DNA from: Aromatoleum diolicum
GTDB taxonomy: Bacteria > Pseudomonadota > Gammaproteobacteria > Burkholderiales > Rhodocyclaceae
Direction: 5' to 3'
DNA length: 64,000 nt
NCBI RefSeq assembly: GCF_012910955.1
Contig: NZ_WTVQ01000007.1
Coordinates: 62,001-126,000 of the forward strand
Positions 36,221-45,345 of the stretch are shown here, piece by piece (position 1 is the first letter of the stretch; each line of letters begins with the position of its first letter). The translations under genes were made by a program, and so were the position numbers. The notes under the pieces are model-generated. The model was not told the origin of the DNA, made no database searches, and saw only the letters and a program-made list of their open reading frames with translations.

Positions 36221-36563
36221 CAAGAAAAGCTCCAGCGACGGCCTGTCGCTCTAGCTGAGTGACACCAATCGAGGCGGGCGGGGAAGTGCGACCGGAAAAG
36301 GGTCGTTGTGAGAAGACTGCGGCCGATTGGCTGGGCTCGCAGGGTGCGCGGATTGTACGGGCTTTTGCCGCGGTGCAGCGAGAATCTTTTTTTTCACGCC
36401 GCCACGCGGGATGTCCGTCACACTGATGGTGGTATCGGCGCAGTGCCGCGGGTGACCCGCGGGCCGATTTGTGTCTATCTATTACCAAGGTGCAATGTTC
36501 TGTTTACCCGATGTTGGGTATAGTCCATGTCCTTTCCATGGTTTTTATTGCGGAGCCTGGCCC
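36221..36563. other. 343-bp divergent upstream region of rhlE and the M48 protease gene
   Basis: No gene found. It holds an A/T run (about 36384-36395) and, closer to the protease gene, the AT-rich stretch TTTACCCGATGTTGGGTATAGT. That has a -10-like TATAGT but no -35 at the right distance. Long untranslated leaders are usual for cold-regulated helicase genes. Confidence 0.4.
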
Positions 36564-37697
36564 ATGGCAACATTTCGATTACGCCTGTCGCGCACGCGTT
36601 CGCGCCTTGCGCGCCGCCTGGGGCTGCGAGCGGTGGGAGGGCTGTCCGTGCTCAGCCTGGCGGTGGGCTGTATCGGGCTGACCGCAGCCTGGCTCGTCGG
36701 CAAGACCTGGGGCGCGCTGGTCGCCGGCGAGGTGCTGCACGCCATCGTGTCCGTCGCCGTGTTCATGGTGACGGTCGCGGTCGGCGCGCTCTGCGTCGGC
36801 TGGCTGTTTGCGCCGACGGCGCGACCCGACGGTGTCCGCCTGCCGCGTGAGGCCGCCGAGTCGCTGCATCGCCTGGTGGACCGCATGGGGAGCCGTTTCG
36901 GCGGTATCGCGATCGACGCGGTGTGGGTCGTCGGCGACATGAACGCCGCCATTCTGCAGCGTCCGCGCTGGGGATGGATGGGGCCGATGGAGACGCATCT
37001 GATGATCGGCCTGCCGCTCGCGCACAGTGTTTCGCGCAGGCAGTTCAGCGCCATTCTTGCGCATGAATTCGCTCACCTGGCCCTGCAGCGTCAGGGGCTG
37101 CATGCCTGGTGGGGGCATCTGCGGGCGTGGTGGTTCCGGGTGCTCGACCGTTGCATCGAGGACATGCCGCGCCTGGGACGTGTGCTGGAGCGCTGGTCGG
37201 CGCGCGACCTGCACGACGCGATGCGCCTGTCGCGCCTGGAAGAGTTCGAAGCCGATGCCATGGCGGCCCAGATCGTCGGCGCCCGCCGGGTGGGCGAAGC
37301 GCTCGTCGAGGTCGCGCTCAAGGAGCGTTTCCTGAGCGAGGATTACTGGCGCAAGGTGATGGAACAGAGCCGCTTCACGCCGCAACCGTCGATCCGTCCG
37401 TTCCGGGAAATGGGGCTGGGGGTGATGGCCGGCTTCCGTCGGCCGATGCCCGGCACGGTGGATATCCGTGGCATGTTCGGCGGCGCTGCGTCGGAGGCCG
37501 ACTTTCATCCGACACTCGCCGAACGTCTGCGCGTGCTCGGCGTAATGCCCGCAGTGCCGCGCGGCGACTCCACGTCGCTGGCGACGACCCATCTGACGCC
37601 ACTGCTGCCGACCCTCGCGTGGATCTTCGATCGCGCCTGGTGGGAGGACTCGCGTCGCGACTGGCGTCGCCGCTACGAGCACGCCCGTCAGGCGTAG
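36564..37697 (+). CDS. Membrane-anchored M48-family zinc metalloprotease
   Basis: A 377-aa protein with two N-terminal transmembrane segments (about residues 20-45 and 55-80). The zinc site HEFAHLALQ carries the HExxH motif around residue 172, and EEFEADAMAA supplies the third ligand glutamate. The layout resembles HtpX/Ste24-type proteases, but length and loops differ, so the target is unknown. GGAG precedes ATG 36564. Convergent with btuF. Confidence 0.85.
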   Translation: MATFRLRLSRTRSRLARRLGLRAVGGLSVLSLAVGCIGLTAAWLVGKTWGALVAGEVLHAIVSVAVFMVTVAVGALCVGWLFAPTARPDGVRLPREAAESLHRLVDRMGSRFGGIAIDAVWVVGDMNAAILQRPRWGWMGPMETHLMIGLPLAHSVSRRQFSAILAHEFAHLALQRQGLHAWWGHLRAWWFRVLDRCIEDMPRLGRVLERWSARDLHDAMRLSRLEEFEADAMAAQIVGARRVGEALVEVALKERFLSEDYWRKVMEQSRFTPQPSIRPFREMGLGVMAGFRRPMPGTVDIRGMFGGAASEADFHPTLAERLRVLGVMPAVPRGDSTSLATTHLTPLLPTLAWIFDRAWWEDSRRDWRRRYEHARQA

Positions 37698-37707
37698 TGG
37701 AGCTGCG

Positions 37708-38640
37708 TCAGGCCTCCGGGCTGCGTTTGCGGCGGGCAGTCTCGAGCTGTTCGCACAGGATCGCCGCGCCCTCGAGAATCCGTGGCGTGTGACGCTGGAT
37801 CAACTCGGGCGGCACGAAATACAGGTTTCCACTGGCGTTGGCCGCGAGCTTCGGCCAGCGCTTCCAGCTCTCCAGCCATTCCGGGCGCGCCTCGCCCATG
37901 CCGCTGGCGACGATGACTTCCGGGTTGGCCGCAAGCACTCCCTCGACGCCCAGGCTCGGCGCGAGTTGTTTCAGCTTGCCGAACACGTTGTCGCCGCCGC
38001 ACAGGCGGATCACGTCCGAAATCAGATGCTCGTCATTGACGGTCATCAGTGGCTTGTCCCAGATCTGGTAGAACATCCGGACCCGCGGACGCTCGCCGTA
38101 ACGCTTCCCCAGTTCCTCCTTGCGGGCGCGGAAACTCGCGGCCGCGGCGCGCGCAGGCGGCTCGTTTCCTGCCAGCACGCCGAATGCCTCGAGGCTGCGG
38201 GCAACGTCATCAAGGCTGCGTGGCTCGTTCATGTAAACCGGAATGCCGAGGGCGGCGAGCTTGTCCAGGTGCGCATCGCGGTTGCCGCTTTTCCACGCGA
38301 TCACCAAGTCCGGCTTGAGTCCGGCGATGGCTTCCATGTCGACGTTGCTGTAACCCCCGACTCGCGGCAGTTTGCGCGCGGTTTCGGGGAAGTCGCTGTA
38401 TGCGACCGCGCCGACAACCCGCTCCCCGGCGCCGGCGGCGAACAGCAGTTCGGTGATGTGCGGCGCAAGGCTGACGATGCGCTGCGCGGGTTGCGCCAGC
38501 TTCACGGGTTGGCCGGTATCGTCCCGCACCGTGAGTTCGGCGTGCGCCGAAAACGCGAGCAGGGTGCTTGCTAGAACGGTAGCAAGTGGGACCCCGCGGC
38601 GGAATCGGGGGGCGTGCTGGGGCGACGGTCGATGCGGCAT
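37708..38640 (-). CDS. btuF: BtuF-like cobalamin/cobinamide ABC transporter substrate-binding protein
   Basis: A 310-aa periplasmic protein. The signal peptide spans about residues 1-35 (ATVLASTLLAFSAHA). The cluster A-2 metal-chelate binding fold shows RIVSLAPHITELLFAAGAGE, VGGYSNVDMEAIAGLKPDLV and CGGDNVFGKL. It is the last gene of the cbiB-cobD-yhcC-btuF run, so salvage of corrinoids is the likely role. The matching BtuC/BtuD genes are not in the window. Confidence 0.87.
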   Translation of the reverse strand: MPHRPSPQHAPRFRRGVPLATVLASTLLAFSAHAELTVRDDTGQPVKLAQPAQRIVSLAPHITELLFAAGAGERVVGAVAYSDFPETARKLPRVGGYSNVDMEAIAGLKPDLVIAWKSGNRDAHLDKLAALGIPVYMNEPRSLDDVARSLEAFGVLAGNEPPARAAAASFRARKEELGKRYGERPRVRMFYQIWDKPLMTVNDEHLISDVIRLCGGDNVFGKLKQLAPSLGVEGVLAANPEVIVASGMGEARPEWLESWKRWPKLAANASGNLYFVPPELIQRHTPRILEGAAILCEQLETARRKRSPEA

Positions 38641-38678
38641 GGAGCTTTGTCAGTTTAAAACGACCGGCAGGGCCTGCC

Positions 38679-39617
38679 TCAGGTCGGGTTGCTCGAAGCG
38701 GGAGTAGGCGGTAGCGGCCGAGTGGTGAGGCTACCCTGACCGCCCGTGGCGGCCAGCCGGCGCGCAATCGCATGGATGCCTTCGAAGCGGCCCGCGCACC
38801 AGGGCGGGGCCAGCAGTGTCGGTGCATTCGCGGTGGCCGAAACGCGATGATAAACGACTGGTGCGGGGGTGCGGCGAATCATCTCGGTCGCGACGTCGGC
38901 ATAGTGGCCGGCGTCGGGCGGGGCGACCTCGCCGCGGCGCCACGCGGCAGCGAGGCGGCTGCCCTTGACGATCATCAGCGGGTGCAGCTTGAGGCCCGCA
39001 ACGCCGAGTTCGAGCACGCGGTCGAGCGTGTCGAGGCTGTGCTCGGGCGTCTCGCTCGGCAGGCCGACGATCAGATGGGTGCACACCGGAACGCCACGGG
39101 CATGCGCGCGGGCCACCGCGTCGGCATAGGCGGCGAAGCCATGGCCGCGGTTGATGCGTGCGAGGGTGTCGTCGAAGGCGCTTTGCAGACCGAGCTCCAG
39201 CCACACTTCGTAACCGCGTGCGCGATAGCCGGCGAGCAGGTCGAGCACCGCGTCGGGCACGCAGTCCGGTCGGGTGCCGACACACAGGCCGACGATGTCT
39301 GCGCCCGCGAGCGCCTCCTCGTAGAGCCGCTGCAGTGTCGCGACTTCGGCATAAGTGCTGGTGTAGGCCTGGAAATAGGCGAGGTAGCGTCGCGCGCGAT
39401 GCATCTTCGTGCGCCCTTCGTCGAGCTGATGCGCGAGCGGCGCAGCTTCATCCCGGTTGAAGGACCGCACATTGCAGAACGTGCAGCCGCCGCGCCCGAG
39501 CGTGCCGTCGCGGTTCGGGCAGGTGAAGTTCGCGTGCAGCGGCAGCTTGTGCACGCGCTCGCCAAAACGGCCGCGCAGGTGACGCCCGATGGTATTGACG
39601 TAATGATCGAGTTGCAT
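38679..39617 (-). CDS. Radical SAM protein, YhcC family (TIGR01212)
   Basis: A 312-aa radical SAM protein. The 4Fe-4S ligands are CPNRDGTLGRGGCTFC (C-x12-C-x2-C) about residue 33, the spacing of the YhcC family rather than the usual CxxxCxxC. KLPLHANFTCPNRDGTLGRG, AYFQAYTSTYAEVATLQRLY and GLQSAFDDTLARINRGHGF are characteristic. Biochemical activity is not established for the family. It sits between cobD and btuF within a corrinoid gene run. Confidence 0.9.
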   Translation of the reverse strand: MQLDHYVNTIGRHLRGRFGERVHKLPLHANFTCPNRDGTLGRGGCTFCNVRSFNRDEAAPLAHQLDEGRTKMHRARRYLAYFQAYTSTYAEVATLQRLYEEALAGADIVGLCVGTRPDCVPDAVLDLLAGYRARGYEVWLELGLQSAFDDTLARINRGHGFAAYADAVARAHARGVPVCTHLIVGLPSETPEHSLDTLDRVLELGVAGLKLHPLMIVKGSRLAAAWRRGEVAPPDAGHYADVATEMIRRTPAPVVYHRVSATANAPTLLAPPWCAGRFEGIHAIARRLAATGGQGSLTTRPLPPTPASSNPT

Positions 39618-39628
39618 GGGGTCCGGGC

Positions 39629-40600
39629 TCAGAGATTGGCGAGGGCGCGCGCGAGGCGCGTCCATCCGGCTTCGTCCGGCGGCAAGCCGAAGCGCAGGCT
39701 GGCCGGTTCGTCGAAGCGGCGTACGAGGATGCCCTGACGGGCGAGCCGGTCGTGCAGCGTCGCGGCGTCGCGATGACGCAGCCACTGAAACAGCGCCGGT
39801 CCCGAGGGGGCGCCGAGGCCGTTGCTGCGCAGGAGGTCGGCAAGGCGGACGCCTTCGTGTGCGAGACGCTCCCGCATCGTCGTCTGCCACGTCGTGTCGG
39901 CGAATGCATGACGCGCAACATGGCGCGCCGGCCCGCTGATCGTCCACGGCCCGAGCTGCTCGGCAAGGCGCTGGCGCAGCCCGGCTGGCGCAAGCACGCA
40001 ACCGACGCGCGCACCGGCCAGCCCGAAGAACTTCCCGAGCGAGCGCAGAACGACCAGATTCGGGCGTCCCGCCGCGCTGGCCAGGCTTTCGGTCGGAGCG
40101 GCGTCGATGAAGGCTTCGTCGACGATCAGCCAGCCGCCGCGGGCGACGAGGCGGGCGTGCCAGTCGAGCAGTTGCGCGTGCGGAAACTGCACGCCCGAGG
40201 GGTTGTTTGGCTGGACGAGCAAGAGTACGTCGGTGTTGGCGACGGCAGCGTCGATGGTGTCGGCGCTGCATGCGCGCACGCGGCGATCGCGCCATGCGTG
40301 CGCGTGTTCGGCGTAGGTCGGCGCGAGCACCGTGACGCGCTCGCCGGGAATCAGCCCCGGCAGCGCCTGGATTGCCGCTTGCGAGCCGGCGACCGGCAGC
40401 AGCTCGTCCGTGCCGTAATACTGTGCGGCGGCCGCTTCGAGTCCGTCGTGTTCTTCCGGCAGGCGCTGCCAGGCTTCGGGCGGGACCGGCGGCACCGGCC
40501 AGGCGTGCGGATTGATGCCGGTCGACAGGTCCAGCCAGTCGGACAGCGGGATGCCGTATTGCAGCGCGGCGCGGCGCAGGCGGCCGCCGTGCTCAAGCAT
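39629..40600 (-). CDS. cobD: L-threonine-O-3-phosphate decarboxylase / CobD-CobC aminotransferase-fold enzyme
   Basis: A 323-aa PLP enzyme making (R)-1-amino-2-propanol phosphate, the linker of the nucleotide loop. Fold I aminotransferase landmarks: [56 protein letters not shown] and the PLP-lysine in [18 protein letters not shown]. It overlaps the end of cbiB by eight bases and precedes yhcC. Confidence 0.93.
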   Translation of the reverse strand: MLEHGGRLRRAALQYGIPLSDWLDLSTGINPHAWPVPPVPPEAWQRLPEEHDGLEAAAAQYYGTDELLPVAGSQAAIQALPGLIPGERVTVLAPTYAEHAHAWRDRRVRACSADTIDAAVANTDVLLLVQPNNPSGVQFPHAQLLDWHARLVARGGWLIVDEAFIDAAPTESLASAAGRPNLVVLRSLGKFFGLAGARVGCVLAPAGLRQRLAEQLGPWTISGPARHVARHAFADTTWQTTMRERLAHEGVRLADLLRSNGLGAPSGPALFQWLRHRDAATLHDRLARQGILVRRFDEPASLRFGLPPDEAGWTRLARALANL

Positions 40601-41528
40601 GGCCGAGCAGTCCTGAGAGGGGAACGGATAGCGCCGCGATGGCGATGGTCCCCAGCCACAGCAGCATGCCGTGCTGCATCAGGCGCACCGCAGCACGGAT
40701 GCTGGCGGCGTCCGGTGCCTTGCCGCAGCCGAGCGGCGGGCGTTGTTCCTCGCGGCCGTGGTAGATCGCCGCGCCGCCCAGTTGCACACCGAGCGCGCCG
40801 GCGCCGGCGGCCATCACCGGGCCGGCGTTGGGGCTGTCCCACGCCGGAGCCTGGCTGCGCCAGCAGCGCAGGGCGTCGCGACTGCGGCCGATGAGGGCGT
40901 AGGTCAGCGCGGTGAGGCGTGCGGGAGCCCAGTTGAGCACGTCGTCGAGGCGTGCCGCGGCCCAGCCGAAGCGGATGAAGCGTTCCGTGCGATAGCCCCA
41001 CATCGCGTCCAGCGTGTTGGCGAGGCGGAACATCAGCGCGCCCGCGCCACCGGCGACGCAGAACCAGAACAGCGCGCCGAATACCGCGTCGTTGCCGTTT
41101 TCGAGCACGGATTCGGTGCCGGCCTTGGCGACTCCTGCCGCATCGAGGGCGCGCGTGTCGCGGCTGACGATCCAGCCGACGCGCACGCGTGCGGTGTCGA
41201 GGTCGCCGGCGGCAAGCGGCGCGGCAATGGCCTCGGCGTGCTGCGCAAGGCTGCGCGCGCCGAGCGCGAGATACAGCAGGCCGATATCGATGACCCAGTG
41301 CGCCAGCGGATGGCTTTCGCGTAGCACCAGCGCCAGTCCGAGCCACGGCCCGATCGCCAGCGCCCACGCGAGCAGGCCGCCGACGCGATTCGGCAGCAGC
41401 GGGCGCAGGTGCGCTTCGAGCCAGCCCGCCCAGCGGCCGAAGCCGATCAGCGGGTGCCAGCGCCGCGGTTCGCCGAGAAGGCGGTCGAGCGCGATGCCGG
41501 CGGCGAGTTTGACGAACAGGGAAATCAT
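40593..41528 (-). CDS. cbiB: Adenosylcobinamide-phosphate synthase (CbiB/CobD)
   Basis: A 311-aa integral membrane protein with about five helices. It joins adenosylcobyric acid to aminopropanol phosphate. [20 protein letters not shown] near the N-terminus, [40 protein letters not shown] and [14 protein letters not shown] are family motifs. Divergent from cobQ across 56 bp. First gene of the minus-strand run ending at btuF. Confidence 0.94.
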   Translation of the reverse strand: MISLFVKLAAGIALDRLLGEPRRWHPLIGFGRWAGWLEAHLRPLLPNRVGGLLAWALAIGPWLGLALVLRESHPLAHWVIDIGLLYLALGARSLAQHAEAIAAPLAAGDLDTARVRVGWIVSRDTRALDAAGVAKAGTESVLENGNDAVFGALFWFCVAGGAGALMFRLANTLDAMWGYRTERFIRFGWAAARLDDVLNWAPARLTALTYALIGRSRDALRCWRSQAPAWDSPNAGPVMAAGAGALGVQLGGAAIYHGREEQRPPLGCGKAPDAASIRAAVRLMQHGMLLWLGTIAIAALSVPLSGLLGHA

Positions 41529-41584
41529 CGGCGCGGTGCTTTCGGCGATAATCCGCCGCTTTGAAAGAGCCGGGATTTTACGCC

Positions 41585-43060
41585 ATGCCACAAGCAATCG
41601 CCCTGATGGTGCAGGGAACGACCTCGGACGCCGGGAAAAGCACGCTGGTCGCCGGGCTGGCGCGGCTGCTGGCGCGGCGCGGCGTGCGCGTGGCGCCGTT
41701 CAAGCCGCAGAACATGGCGCTCAATTCGGCGGTGACCGTCGACGGCGGCGAGATCGGCCGCGCCCAGGCGCTGCAGGCGCTGGCGGCGGGGCTTGCGCCG
41801 CATACTGACTTCAACCCGGTTCTGCTGAAACCCTCGACCGACATCGGTGCGCAGGTGATCATCCACGGCAAGGTTGCGGCGAACCTGTCGGCGCGTGACT
41901 ACCACGCCTACAAGCCGACCGCGATGGCTGCGGTGATGGCGTCGTGGGACCGGCTCACCACGGCCTATGAGTGCGTGCTGGTCGAAGGCGCGGGCAGCCC
42001 GGCCGAGATCAACCTGCGCGACCGCGATATCGCCAACATGGGGTTTGCCGAAGCGGCCGACGTGCCGGTGATCCTGGTGGCCGACATCGACCGTGGTGGC
42101 GTGTTCGCGCATCTGGTGGGCACGCTGGAGCTGCTGTCGCCATCCGAGCAGGCGCGCGTCAAAGGTTTCGTCATCAACCGCTTCCGTGGCGACATCGGCC
42201 TGCTGCAATCCGGACTGGACTGGCTGGAAGCGCGCACCGGGCGGCCGGTGCTGGGGGTGTTGCCCTATCTGCACGGACTTTTTCTCGACGCCGAGGATGC
42301 GCTGGCCGACGCGCGCGCCGAGAAGGGCGAGACGCGCCTGCGCGTGGTGGCGCCGGTGTATCCGCGCATCTCGAACCACACCGACCTCGACGCGCTGCGC
42401 CTGCATCCGCAGGTGGACTTCCGCTGGGTTGGGCCGGGTCAGGCGATGCCGCCCGCGGACCTGATCGTGTTGCCCGGCTCAAAGAGCGTGCAAGCCGATC
42501 TGGCATGGCTGCGCGCGCAGGGCTGGGACGCGGCGATCCGGCGTCATCTGCGCTACGGCGGCAAAGTGGTCGGCATCTGCGGCGGTTTCCAGATGCTCGG
42601 CGCGACGCTGTCCGACCCGCTCGGGCTCGAAGGGGGCGCAACGACAGTCGCGGGCCTCGGCCTGCTCGACATGGATACCGTGCTCGAAGCGGAAAAGTGC
42701 CTGGAAAATGCCCGCGGCACGCTTTTGCTGCCGGGCGGCGCGGAGGTGTCCGGCTACGAGATCCACATGGGCGTGAGCCGCGGTCCGGCGCTCGATTGCC
42801 CGGCGTTGCGTTTCGCCGACGGGCGTGCCGACGGCGCGTTGTCGGTCGATGGCCAGATTCTCGGCACGTATCTGCACGGCCTCTTCGACGCGCCCGCAGC
42901 CTTGCCTTCCCTGCTTGCCTGGGCGGGCGCCGGCGACCTCGCGACGGTCGATCTCGCTGCGCGGCGCGAGGCCGATCTCGACCGGCTCGCCGATGTGATC
43001 GAGCGTCACCTCGATCTCTCAACGCTGTTCCCGGCCGCCTGGGGCGCGGCGGGCGGCTGA
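41585..43060 (+). CDS. cobQ: Adenosylcobyric acid synthase (glutamine-hydrolysing)
   Basis: A 491-aa enzyme (CobQ/CbiP) amidating four side chains of adenosylcobyrinic acid a,c-diamide. The N-terminal P-loop is [20 protein letters not shown], with [12 protein letters not shown] and [15 protein letters not shown]. The C-terminal class I glutaminase-like domain has the nucleophile in [11 protein letters not shown] and the His in GTYLHGLFD. No riboswitch precedes it; the divergent promoter with cbiB is only 56 bp. Confidence 0.95.
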   Translation: MPQAIALMVQGTTSDAGKSTLVAGLARLLARRGVRVAPFKPQNMALNSAVTVDGGEIGRAQALQALAAGLAPHTDFNPVLLKPSTDIGAQVIIHGKVAANLSARDYHAYKPTAMAAVMASWDRLTTAYECVLVEGAGSPAEINLRDRDIANMGFAEAADVPVILVADIDRGGVFAHLVGTLELLSPSEQARVKGFVINRFRGDIGLLQSGLDWLEARTGRPVLGVLPYLHGLFLDAEDALADARAEKGETRLRVVAPVYPRISNHTDLDALRLHPQVDFRWVGPGQAMPPADLIVLPGSKSVQADLAWLRAQGWDAAIRRHLRYGGKVVGICGGFQMLGATLSDPLGLEGGATTVAGLGLLDMDTVLEAEKCLENARGTLLLPGGAEVSGYEIHMGVSRGPALDCPALRFADGRADGALSVDGQILGTYLHGLFDAPAALPSLLAWAGAGDLATVDLAARREADLDRLADVIERHLDLSTLFPAAWGAAGG

Positions 43061-43116
43061 ACGCAGGTCCAATCTTTACTATTTCTTAACCCGCCCGGCG
43101 CCAGAATCCGGGCGCT

Positions 43117-44631
43117 ATGAATATTCTCGCAAATGCCCTCGGCGTCGTCCGGCTGTCGCGGGTCAATGGCGCACTGCGCGTCTATTTTCCGGTGCTGAAC
43201 GCGCTCGGCCTGATCATCATGATCTTCGGCCTGCTGATGGCGTTCCCCCTCGTGGTGTCGTTCATCCTCGACGACGGCGCGACCGAAGCCTACGACATGG
43301 CGATCCTCGCGACCTTCTTGCCCGGCGCGCTGTTGTGGGCGCTCACCCGCGGCGCGCGGCGCGACCTGCGGGTGCCCGACGGCTTCCTGATGGTGGCGGC
43401 GACCTGGACGGTCGTGCCCATTTTCGGCGGTCTGCCGCTGATGTTCTATCTGCCGCAACTGTCGTTCACCGATGCCTATTTCGAAGCCGCGTCAGGACTC
43501 ACCACGACCGGCGGGACGGTATTGACCGGGCTCGACGGCATGGCGATCTCGATCCACCTGTGGCGCACCTTCATGCACTGGGTCGGCGGCATGGGCGTCA
43601 TCGTGCTGATGGTCGCGATCCTGCCCCTGCTCGGTATCGGCGGGCGCCAGATCTTCAAGGCCGAGGCGCCGGGTCCGATGAAGGAGTCCAGCCTCACACC
43701 GCGCATCGCGGAAACCGCGAAGGGTTTATGGACGGTGTACCTGCTTCTGACCATCGCGTGCGGGCTGGGTCTTTACCTTGCCGGGTTACCGCCGTGGGAG
43801 GCATTGATCCATGCCTTCTCGATCACCGGCCTGGGCGGATTTTCGAGCAAGGATGCGAGCCTCGGCTTCTTCAACAGCGTGCCGGTGGAACTGGTCACGA
43901 TGCTGTTCGCGTTGCTCGCGGGTTTCAACTACGCGACGCACTACCTCGCGTTCGCCCGCCGCAGCCTGGTGCCCTATGCGCAGGACCCGGAAATCCCGTG
44001 GTTCCTTGCCGTGCTGGCGGTCAGCATCGTCTGCCTGACTGTCTACCTGCTTCCGTTCAATGCGCACGAAGACGTCGCCCAGACGCTGCGCTACGTCGCC
44101 TTCCACGCGATTTCGCTCGCCACGTCACTGGGGCTGGCAACCTACGACTACACCGCGTGGCCGATGTTCGCGCAACTGTGGATCCTGTTCCTGTGCAGCT
44201 TCGCGGCCTGCTCGGGTTCGACTGGCGGCGGCATCAAGATGATGCGCGCGATCATTCTTTACAAGCAGACCTACCGCGAGGTGATCCGCTCACTGCACCC
44301 GAACGCGGTGGCGCCGGTACGCCTGGGGGGGGTACCCGTGTCGGACAATGTCCTGCATGCGGTGCTTGCCTTCAGCTTCATGTACATGGTGACGAACGTG
44401 GTGCTGACGCTCGTGCTTTCGGCGAGCGGGCTCGACATCATCAGCGCGTTTTCGGCGGTCGTGGCCTGCCTCAACAACACCGGGCCGGGGCTCGGTGCGG
44501 TCGGTCCGGCTGCGAACTACCAGGGACTCAACGACTTCCAGATCTGGGTGCTGTCATTCACGATGATCCTCGGTCGCCTCGAGATCTTCACGCTGCTGGT
44601 GGTGATGACCCCGGTGTTCTGGCGGCGCTGA
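43117..44631 (+). CDS. trkH: Trk/Ktr-type potassium uptake protein TrkH
   Basis: A 504-aa membrane protein of about ten helices with four pore loops: AASGLTTTGGTVLTGLDGMA, SITGLGGFSSKDASLGFF, CSFAACSGSTGGGIKMMR and VVACLNNTGPGLGAVGPAA. The filter glycines are in place. It imports K+ and needs TrkA-type RCK proteins, which are not in the window. It is convergent with kdpE with only 12 bp between stops, next to a Kdp-type two-component system. Confidence 0.94.
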   Translation: MNILANALGVVRLSRVNGALRVYFPVLNALGLIIMIFGLLMAFPLVVSFILDDGATEAYDMAILATFLPGALLWALTRGARRDLRVPDGFLMVAATWTVVPIFGGLPLMFYLPQLSFTDAYFEAASGLTTTGGTVLTGLDGMAISIHLWRTFMHWVGGMGVIVLMVAILPLLGIGGRQIFKAEAPGPMKESSLTPRIAETAKGLWTVYLLLTIACGLGLYLAGLPPWEALIHAFSITGLGGFSSKDASLGFFNSVPVELVTMLFALLAGFNYATHYLAFARRSLVPYAQDPEIPWFLAVLAVSIVCLTVYLLPFNAHEDVAQTLRYVAFHAISLATSLGLATYDYTAWPMFAQLWILFLCSFAACSGSTGGGIKMMRAIILYKQTYREVIRSLHPNAVAPVRLGGVPVSDNVLHAVLAFSFMYMVTNVVLTLVLSASGLDIISAFSAVVACLNNTGPGLGAVGPAANYQGLNDFQIWVLSFTMILGRLEIFTLLVVMTPVFWRR

Positions 44632-44643
44632 ACGCAGGGCGCG

Positions 44644-45345
44644 CTACAGCACCAGCCGGTAGCCGATTCCCGATTCGGTGAGGATGTGCGCCGGGAAACC
44701 GGGATTGGGCTCCAGCTTGCGTCGCAGGCCCGCCATGTAAACACGCAGGTAATGCGTGTGTTCGACATGGTTCGGCCCCCAAATCTGTGACAGCAGCTGC
44801 CGGTGCGTGAGCACGCGCCCGGCGTTGGCGATCAGGTGGCCGAGCAATTTGTATTCGATCGGCGTCAGATGCACCGGCTCGCCCTTGCGCGTGACGGCGC
44901 GCTGCGCCAGATCCACCTCGATCTCGCCGAACTGCACCAGCGCCGGACCGTCCATTTGCGGGCGGGTTGCACGCCGCAGCAGCGCGCGCACCCGCGCCAG
45001 CAGCTCTGCCACGCCGAAGGGCTTGGTCAGGTAATCGTCGGCACCGGCATCCAGCGCAGCCACCTTGTCAGCCTCGTCGCTGCGGGCCGACAGCACCAGC
45101 ACCGGCACCGACGACCAGCCGCGCAATTGCGCGATCATCTCCAGACCGTCGCGGTCGGGCAAGCCGAGATCCACCAGCACCAAGTCCGGCTTGCGCGAGC
45201 CGGCCTCGATCAACCCGCGTTCCGCGGTGCTCGCCTCGCTGACCTGCCATTGCTCCGATTCGAGCGCGCGGCGCAGAAAATGGCGGATGTGCGGCTCGTC
45301 CTCGACAATGACGGCAACCGGTGCGGGCGCTCGTGCGTCCTTCAT
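44644..45345 (-). CDS. kdpE: KdpE-like OmpR-family response regulator
   Basis: A 233-aa regulator. The receiver domain carries acidic residues VEDEPHIR, the phosphoacceptor Asp in LVLVDLGLPDRDGLEM and Lys in DDYLTKPFGVAELLARVRAL. The C-terminal OmpR/PhoB winged helix ends HTHYLRVYMAGLRRKLEPNP, typical of KdpE. The ATG overlaps the kinase stop (ATGA). In E. coli KdpE activates kdpFABC; no such operon is here, while trkH lies next door. Confidence 0.92.
   Translation of the reverse strand: MKDARAPAPVAVIVEDEPHIRHFLRRALESEQWQVSEASTAERGLIEAGSRKPDLVLVDLGLPDRDGLEMIAQLRGWSSVPVLVLSARSDEADKVAALDAGADDYLTKPFGVAELLARVRALLRRATRPQMDGPALVQFGEIEVDLAQRAVTRKGEPVHLTPIEYKLLGHLIANAGRVLTHRQLLSQIWGPNHVEHTHYLRVYMAGLRRKLEPNPGFPAHILTESGIGYRLVL

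Noticed and set aside
36480-36540. Promoter for the M48 protease around TATAGT
   Set aside because: No acceptable -35 box at 16-18 bp; kept only as a comment on the intergenic region.
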